Origin: Deltaproteobacteria bacterium
GTDB lineage: Bacteria; Desulfobacterota; BSN033; UBA1163
Direction: 5' to 3'
Assembly (NCBI GenBank): GCA_016875255.1
Contig: VGRU01000023.1
Location: 1-27,310, forward strand
Length of the DNA stretch: 27,310 bases
The notes beneath the pieces were generated by a model, which saw only the letters and a list, made by a program, of their open reading frames with translations, was not told where the DNA came from and made no database searches. Made by a program: the position numbers and the translations under genes. This document shows, piece by piece, positions 22,529 through 27,310 of this stretch. Position 1 is the stretch's first letter; the number at the start of each line of letters is the position of its first letter.

Positions 22529-24106
22529 ATGACAATCAGCAAATGGATGACCGCAGGAACGGTTCTTAAGATGATGGCCAAACAAAATCCGGAAAAGCCA
22601 GGGGCCGCTGATAAAGTGCGGAAGATGACGTTTAAAGAGTGGAATGATCGAAGTTGCCGGTTTGCCAACGCCTTGAATAAATTGGGCGTAAAGAAAGGAG
22701 ACCGCTTCGCCATCCTGGCTTACAACTGTGTGGAGTGGCTGGAGTTTTATGCAGGCTCTGCAAAGGGAGGGCAGGTGACTGTTCCGGTCATGTTCCGGCT
22801 TGCGCCTCCTGAAATTGAATATGTAGTGAAACACTCCGACTGCAAAGCCTTTTTCGTAGCAAAGGATTTTGTTCCGGTAGTCAATTCCATGCGAAGCAAG
22901 CTTCCCAACATACCGCCGGAGAATTATATCTATTTTGGAGACAATCAGACGCCCGAGGGATATCAATCCTATGAATCGCTTCTTGCGAAAGCCTCTCCGG
23001 AGGAGCCGGACGTGGAAGTCGATGCGGACGATATGTGGAATATAATGTATACCTCCGGCACAACGGGTAAACCAAAAGGCGTGGTCAGAACCCATGAGGG
23101 GAATCTGTCCCAGTATATCTTAAACGGGATCAATATGGGTTTGAGGCCGGATGATTGTGTGATGCTCGTCATGCCCATGTGCCATATCAATTCGATCTAC
23201 TATTCCTTCACCTATACTTATGTCAGCGCAAGGGTATTTGTTTACAATATGATCAGTTTCGACCCGGTCGACCTATTGAAGACCATTGAAAAGGAGAAGA
23301 TCACTTTTACCTCTCTCGTTCCCACCCATTATATTATGATGCTTTCACTTCCCGATGAGGTGAAGAAAAGCATTGATGTCAGTTCGATCCGTCAGCTTCT
23401 TATTTCTTCCGCACCGGCCCGAAAAGACACGAAGATGGCCATTATGGACTATTTTAAAAATTCGGAGCTCTGGGAGGCTTACGGTTCAACCGAGGCAGGG
23501 CTGGTGACTCTGCTCAGGCCCGAAGAGCAGTTTAAGAAACTCGGATCCATCGGAAGGGAGATCTGGGGCACGGACCGGATCAAGATTCTCGATGAGAGCG
23601 GAAAAGAAGTCAAAAGAGGCGAGGTGGGAGAGCTTTATTCGCGCACCCCTCATGTCTTTAAAGAGTACTGGAAAGACCCTGAAAAGACCAAATCGGTTTT
23701 CCAGGGCGAATGGTTCACCGCAGGAGATATGGCCTGCCAGGATGAGGATGGCTATTTTACCCTGGTTGATCGAAAAGCGAATATGATCATTACCGGCGGA
23801 GAGAATGTCTTTCCTTCGGAGGTGGAGAATTTGTTGGGTTCCCATCCTGCCGTTAAATATGTGGCAGTGATTGGTATTCCTGACCCGAAATGGGGCGAGG
23901 CGATTAAGGCGATTGTCACCGTCCACCAGGGAAAGACGGTTACGGATAAGGAACTGATCGATCACTGCAGGGGGAAGATTGCAGGATACAAGATCCCTAA
24001 GACAGTCGATTTCGTTAAGGACGAAGAGATGCCCATGACCCCGACCGGAAAGATCCTTCACCGAATTTTGAGGGAGAAATACGGTAAATGGAGTGATACG
24101 AAGTAA
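22529..24106 (+). CDS. AMP-forming acyl-CoA synthetase (acyl/aryl-CoA ligase)
   Basis: This 525-residue enzyme belongs to the ANL adenylate-forming superfamily. The P-loop YTSGTTGKPKGVV lies near residue 174, YGSTEAG near 317, TAGDMACQDEDGYF followed by LVDRKANMIITGGENVFPSE at ~397-430, and the catalytic Lys is in PMTPTGKILHR near 507. It converts a carboxylic acid, ATP and CoA to acyl-CoA, AMP and PPi. The sequence is complete and the length normal. The acid (fatty, cyclic or aromatic) cannot be read from the motifs. It has its own promoter, a consensus ribosome site and a strong terminator, so it is a single-gene unit. It would supply acyl-CoA to an oxidation pathway whose reducing equivalents the neighbouring complexes could handle (inference). 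Confidence 0.93.
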   Translation: MTISKWMTAGTVLKMMAKQNPEKPGAADKVRKMTFKEWNDRSCRFANALNKLGVKKGDRFAILAYNCVEWLEFYAGSAKGGQVTVPVMFRLAPPEIEYVVKHSDCKAFFVAKDFVPVVNSMRSKLPNIPPENYIYFGDNQTPEGYQSYESLLAKASPEEPDVEVDADDMWNIMYTSGTTGKPKGVVRTHEGNLSQYILNGINMGLRPDDCVMLVMPMCHINSIYYSFTYTYVSARVFVYNMISFDPVDLLKTIEKEKITFTSLVPTHYIMMLSLPDEVKKSIDVSSIRQLLISSAPARKDTKMAIMDYFKNSELWEAYGSTEAGLVTLLRPEEQFKKLGSIGREIWGTDRIKILDESGKEVKRGEVGELYSRTPHVFKEYWKDPEKTKSVFQGEWFTAGDMACQDEDGYFTLVDRKANMIITGGENVFPSEVENLLGSHPAVKYVAVIGIPDPKWGEAIKAIVTVHQGKTVTDKELIDHCRGKIAGYKIPKTVDFVKDEEMPMTPTGKILHRILREKYGKWSDTK

Positions 24107-24128
24107 ACCCCGTTTTGGTAAGAACGTC

Positions 24129-24161
24129 AGGCCCAAGCGAATCTGACTTGGGCCTTTTTTT
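24129..24161 (+). terminator. Rho-independent terminator after the acyl-CoA ligase gene
   Basis: A 9-bp stem AGGCCCAAG/CTTGGGCCT with a nine-base loop is followed by a run of T residues. It lies 22 bases after the stop codon. Confidence 0.92.
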
Positions 24162-24171
24162 CATTTTCCTC

Positions 24172-24200
24172 TTGAAAAATACCTGACGATAGGCTATGTT
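24172..24200 (+). promoter_or_regulatory. Candidate promoter of secD
   Basis: TTGAAA (24172-24177) and TATGTT (24195-24200) are separated by 17 bases, just after the preceding terminator and ~57 bases before the secD ATG. Confidence 0.5.
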
Positions 24201-24256
24201 TCTGAAATCCAAGGGTTCCCAAACTCTTGGTTTCATTTTGTGAGGGTTTGATACGT

Positions 24257-25855
24257 ATGCTGAGAAACCTGAAGTTGAGATTGATCATTTATGGGGCGGT
24301 GACTCTTTTTGCCGTCCTCCTTTTTTTGCCCACATTGACTCCTGAGTTGCCGGCCTGGTTTTATAAAATCATTCCTACGGAGAAGGTTCACCTCGGCCTC
24401 GATCTGCAGGGTGGGATGCATCTCATCCTTGAAGTGGAGGCGGAGAAAGCGGTCGAGAGTTATGTGGAGAGGGTTAAGAATAATCTGAAGGATGACCTTC
24501 GGGAGAAGGGAATCCCCGTCGGAAAATTAGAAAGAGAGAAGAGCAATCAGATTGTTCTTGAGGTTTCAGGCGACAAGGACAAATGGGAGAAGATCCTGAG
24601 CCAGCGTTATGCTGTGATGCAGGAGCTTTCCACGACCGCCCTTGATAAAGGGATATGGAAGATCGTACTTGTCCTCGACAGCCGGCAGGCCGAACAGGTC
24701 AGAAAGGGCGCCATTGATCAGGCGCTGGAGACGATCCGGAACCGGATCGATCAGTTTGGTGTGGCAGAGCCTGAGATCACCCTTCAGGGAACGGATCGCA
24801 TATTGATCCAGCTTCCAGGGATCAAAGACCCCCAGAGGGCCATCGATCTCATCGGACAGACCGCCCTGTTGGAGTTTAAGCTGGTGGATGAGGAGGGCAG
24901 CCTCGATGAGGCGTTGAAAGGCAATGCTCCGGAAGGGAGCGTCATCCTCTATCAGAGGCAGGTTGATCCGAAGACCGGAGGGGTGAAGAAGATTCCCTTT
25001 CTTCTGAGAGAGAAGACCCTGATGACGGGCGAGGTGTTAAAGGATGCCCGGGTTGCCATCGATACCCAGTTCAATGAACCCTATGTGGCGCTGGAATTTG
25101 ATGATATCGGGGGGAAGCTCTTCGAGCAAATCACCGGAACCAACGTGAAGAAGCGATTGGCCATCATTCTGGATGACAATGTCTATTCCGCGCCGGTCAT
25201 TCAGGAGAGGATTGCCGGTGGAAGAGCCCAGATCACCGGCCGTTTCGATATGAAGGAAGCTGGCGACCTGGCGATTGTTCTCAGGGCCGGCGCCTTGCCG
25301 GCGCCCGTGAAGATCCTCGAGCAGAGAAGCGTGGGGCCATCGCTCGGCCAGGACTCGATCCGCCAGGGGATCATCTCCACATTAATCAGTGCGGCCCTGG
25401 TGGCGCTCTTTATGATTTTTTACTACCGGGTTTCAGGGGTGGTGGCCGATATCGCACTCATTCTCAATGTCATCTTCGTGATGGGAACGCTCGCCATCTT
25501 CAGAGCCACGCTCACCCTTCCGGGGATTGCAGGTCTCGTCCTTTCGATTGGAATGGCAGTGGATGCGAACATCCTGATCCATGAGCGGATCAAGGAGGAG
25601 TTGAGATGGGGAAAGACGGTCCGGGCCGCCATCGATGAGGGTTATCGGAGGGCCTTCATCACCATTCTGGACTCGAATGTGACGACTTTGATTGCCGCCC
25701 TTTTTCTCTATCAATTCGGCACGGGTCCGGTGAGGGGCTTTGCGGTCACCCTGTCCATTGGAATTCTTGCAAATATTTTTACGGCGGTCTATGTGACCCG
25801 GTGGGCTTTCGATTTCCTCACCCTGAAGATAAAGATCAAAAAGTTGAGCATTTAA
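24257..25855 (+). CDS. secD: SecD, protein-export membrane protein
   Basis: I start at the ATG at 24257 (532 residues, MLRNLKLRLIIYG) with GAGGG upstream; a TTG 30 bases earlier keeps the frame open but is less likely. After the first helix comes the family motif GLDLQGGMHLILEV, a large periplasmic P1 domain (to about residue 360) and five C-terminal helices with GMAVDANILIHERIKEE, the conserved charged segment of the RND-like fold. SecD works with SecF to drive late steps of Sec export using the proton or sodium gradient. YajC, usually encoded just before secD, is absent here; an acyl-CoA ligase gene takes that place. Confidence 0.97.
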   Translation: MLRNLKLRLIIYGAVTLFAVLLFLPTLTPELPAWFYKIIPTEKVHLGLDLQGGMHLILEVEAEKAVESYVERVKNNLKDDLREKGIPVGKLEREKSNQIVLEVSGDKDKWEKILSQRYAVMQELSTTALDKGIWKIVLVLDSRQAEQVRKGAIDQALETIRNRIDQFGVAEPEITLQGTDRILIQLPGIKDPQRAIDLIGQTALLEFKLVDEEGSLDEALKGNAPEGSVILYQRQVDPKTGGVKKIPFLLREKTLMTGEVLKDARVAIDTQFNEPYVALEFDDIGGKLFEQITGTNVKKRLAIILDDNVYSAPVIQERIAGGRAQITGRFDMKEAGDLAIVLRAGALPAPVKILEQRSVGPSLGQDSIRQGIISTLISAALVALFMIFYYRVSGVVADIALILNVIFVMGTLAIFRATLTLPGIAGLVLSIGMAVDANILIHERIKEELRWGKTVRAAIDEGYRRAFITILDSNVTTLIAALFLYQFGTGPVRGFAVTLSIGILANIFTAVYVTRWAFDFLTLKIKIKKLSI

Positions 25856-25936
25856 TATATCATTCCTTTTATGTGCAATTGCCCATGGTCATAAGGCTGC
25901 TCACGAACTAAGAAAATAGTCTGTGGGTAAGGTTAA

Positions 25937-25980
25937 GGTAACGGTTACGAAGCCCGTTTCGTAATTCGGTAACGGTTACG
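25937..25980. repeat. Repeated palindrome in the secD-secF gap
   Basis: GGTAACGGTTACG occurs at 25937-25949 and 25968-25980. Each contains the palindrome GTAAC-G-GTTAC. Between them TTACGAA/TTCGTAA (25945-25951, 25958-25964) can form a hairpin. The 243-base gap 25856-26098 holds nothing else that I recognise, apart from a CTTACCGTTAG word near 26040. No terminator T-run follows the hairpin. Confidence 0.6.
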
Positions 25981-26098
25981 CAAAAAGAATTAAAAGACGA
26001 TCAACGTAGCCTTTTATGAACGATACGGGCCTCGTCACCCTTACCGTTAGACTTTTATTTTTTAATTAAGGGGGCAGAGGATAGGCTGAGTTAAAACT

Positions 26099-27010
26099 AT
26101 GGAATTGATCCGTCCGGGAACCAAGTACGACTTTATAGGAAAAAAGAAATTTACCATCTGGGTGTCAACCATCGCCATTCTCCTCAGCCTTGGATCCATC
26201 TTTCTTCACAATGGGTTGAAGTACGGGGTTGATTTTGCCGGAGGCATCCTGATTCAGATCAGATTTTCCCAGGCCGTGGATATCTCCGAGGTTCGAAAGG
26301 CCATGGAGGCAATGGGTTCGAAGGACGCCATGGTTCAGAACTTTGGAGGAGAGAATGAATTTCTGATCCGGGTGGAAAAGACCGGTGAAGACCTGGAAGA
26401 AATGTCCAAGAAGATTCAGGCTTCCATTCAGGAGCGTTTCAAAGGCAAAACTCTGGAAATCCGGAGGGTGGAGGTCGTCGGTCCCAAGGTGGGGAAGGAT
26501 TTGAAGACAAAAGCCCTCTGGGCAGTGGGACTCTCCTTTGCGGCCATATTGGTTTTTGTGGCATGGCGATTCAAACAGGTCTCTTTCGGACTCGGAGGGA
26601 TTGCGGCGCTGGTCCACGACATTATCATCACTTACGGCGCCATATCGATCGCGGGTCTCGAATATTCTTTGCCCCTGATGGCGGTCATCCTGACGATCAT
26701 CGGATTCTCGATCAACGATACGATCGTTATCTTCGACCGGGTCCGGGAAAATGTCAAGAAAATGAGGAAAGAGAGCCTGGAGACAGTTTTCAATGTGAGC
26801 ATCAACGAAACCCTTGGGCGGACGATTCTTACCTCCTGTACGGTCATGATGGTCGTGCTCATTCTCTTCTTCTTCGGAGGCCCGGTCATCCACGATTTTG
26901 CCTTTACCCTGATCATAGGGCTGATCTCCGGAACCTATTCAACGATCTATGTGGCAAGCCCTGTTGTTCTACTCTGGAATAAACATTTCACACAGAAAAA
27001 GAAACGCTAA
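26099..27010 (+). CDS. secF: SecF, protein-export membrane protein
   Basis: This 303-residue protein has the SecF landmarks: a first helix near residues 18-36, YGVDFAGGILIQIRF, a small periplasmic domain, and five C-terminal helices with GFSINDTIVIFDRVREN, the charged motif of the SecD/SecF family. It is full length. The ATG at 26099 has only a weak purine-rich ribosome site (GAGG/AGG 13 or more bases upstream). It partners with SecD, encoded 243 bases upstream. The long gap leaves open whether they share one transcript. Confidence 0.97.
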   Translation: MELIRPGTKYDFIGKKKFTIWVSTIAILLSLGSIFLHNGLKYGVDFAGGILIQIRFSQAVDISEVRKAMEAMGSKDAMVQNFGGENEFLIRVEKTGEDLEEMSKKIQASIQERFKGKTLEIRRVEVVGPKVGKDLKTKALWAVGLSFAAILVFVAWRFKQVSFGLGGIAALVHDIIITYGAISIAGLEYSLPLMAVILTIIGFSINDTIVIFDRVRENVKKMRKESLETVFNVSINETLGRTILTSCTVMMVVLILFFFGGPVIHDFAFTLIIGLISGTYSTIYVASPVVLLWNKHFTQKKKR

Positions 27011-27065
27011 GAGACAAGTGGATGGCTGACTCAAGGCAAGCCTGATACAACCCGGCGGCCAGTCC

Positions 27066-27095
27066 TTGACAGAAGCCGAAACAATATCTTATCTT
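27066..27095 (+). promoter_or_regulatory. Promoter of rplM
   Basis: A consensus TTGACA (27066-27071) lies 18 bases before TATCTT (27090-27095). Transcription would begin just before the AAGGTGG ribosome site of rplM. Confidence 0.6.
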
Positions 27096-27114
27096 TTTAA
27101 ATTAAGGTGGTTCT

Positions 27115-27310
27115 ATGAAGACCTATCAGGCTAAAAAAGAAGAAGTGGAACATCAGTGGTATCTCGTGGATGCCGAAGGAAAAGTCCTGGGAAGATTAGC
27201 CACTGAACTGGCAAAGATATTGAGGGGAAAGAACAAACCGATTTACACCCCTCACGTGGACACAGGCGATTTCGTCATTGTCGTCAATGCCGGAAAAGTG
27301 GCGTTGACCG
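27115..27310 (+). CDS. rplM: Ribosomal protein L13 (partial, 5' end)
   Basis: The first 65 codons are present before the window ends. The sequence [19 protein letters not shown], then [17 protein letters not shown] and [13 protein letters not shown], is characteristic of bacterial L13, which binds 23S rRNA early in large-subunit assembly. AAGGTGG lies four bases before the ATG. In most bacteria rpsI (S9) follows directly, which would be outside the window. Confidence 0.97.
   Translation, partial: MKTYQAKKEEVEHQWYLVDAEGKVLGRLATELAKILRGKNKPIYTPHVDTGDFVIVVNAGKVALT

Noticed and set aside
22463..23095. 210-codon open frame on the minus strand at the start of the acyl-CoA ligase gene
   Set aside because: Overlaps the promoter, ribosome site and P-loop region of a clear plus-strand gene; no recognisable domain.
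26165..26893. 242-codon open frame on the minus strand inside secF
   Set aside because: Antisense to secF; the His/Asp-rich translation is typical of a reversed membrane-protein gene.

Overview
The window looks like chromosomal DNA from a strictly anaerobic bacterium. The best guess is an uncultured Desulfobacterota (former Deltaproteobacteria) lineage with a syntrophic, fermentative or sulfur-linked energy metabolism. This is inferred from the dense set of iron-sulfur electron-transfer genes (Flx-Hdr, HdrD/CCG proteins, NrfD, a Mo/W oxidoreductase) next to an acyl-CoA ligase. No taxonomic marker was searched; rplM is cut by the window end.

Layout: everything from 19111 down to 181 is on the minus strand and everything from 19415 up is on the plus strand, so 19112-19414 is a divergent control region. 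Minus-strand block 1 (19111-9826) is a complete hdrCBA-flxDCBA operon: HdrC, HdrB, a giant 1483-residue HdrA, an MvhD-type FlxD, two Fe-S subunits (FlxC, FlxB) and the FAD/NAD(P)H subunit FlxA. This is the NADH dehydrogenase/heterodisulfide reductase family expected to perform flavin-based electron bifurcation. Minus-strand block 2 (9516-2928) encodes a Tat-exported molybdopterin oxidoreductase, a four-cluster ferredoxin subunit, a 10-helix NrfD protein, a small membrane protein and a fused cytochrome b/HdrD protein. The order from the ferredoxin onward copies the Hmc complex. Block 2 is followed, after a palindromic repeat, by a fused GlcD/GlcF-type FAD plus Fe-S 2-hydroxyacid dehydrogenase (2757-181).

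Plus strand: a GcvH-like lipoyl-carrier protein with its own promoter and terminator; a separately promoted DsrK-like/DsrM-like pair; an AMP-forming acyl-CoA ligase; secD and secF, unusually separated by 243 bp of repeat-bearing DNA; and the start of rplM (ribosomal protein L13).

Working model (inference): NAD(P)H is oxidised in the cytoplasm by Flx-Hdr, with HdrB reducing a disulfide that could be the lipoyl group of the neighbouring GcvH-like protein. The fused FAD/CCG dehydrogenase and the two HdrD-type membrane modules exchange electrons with menaquinone. The NrfD/Mo complex links the quinone pool to an unidentified substrate outside the membrane. Four proteins carry eight CCG (cysteine-rich) domains in total. 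The most unusual points are a GltD/NfnB-like domain inserted inside HdrA, an Asp at the expected Mo-ligand position of the molybdoenzyme, the Hmc-like complex with a molybdoenzyme in place of the cytochrome, and MITE-like repeats that abut or enter coding sequences of the flx operon.
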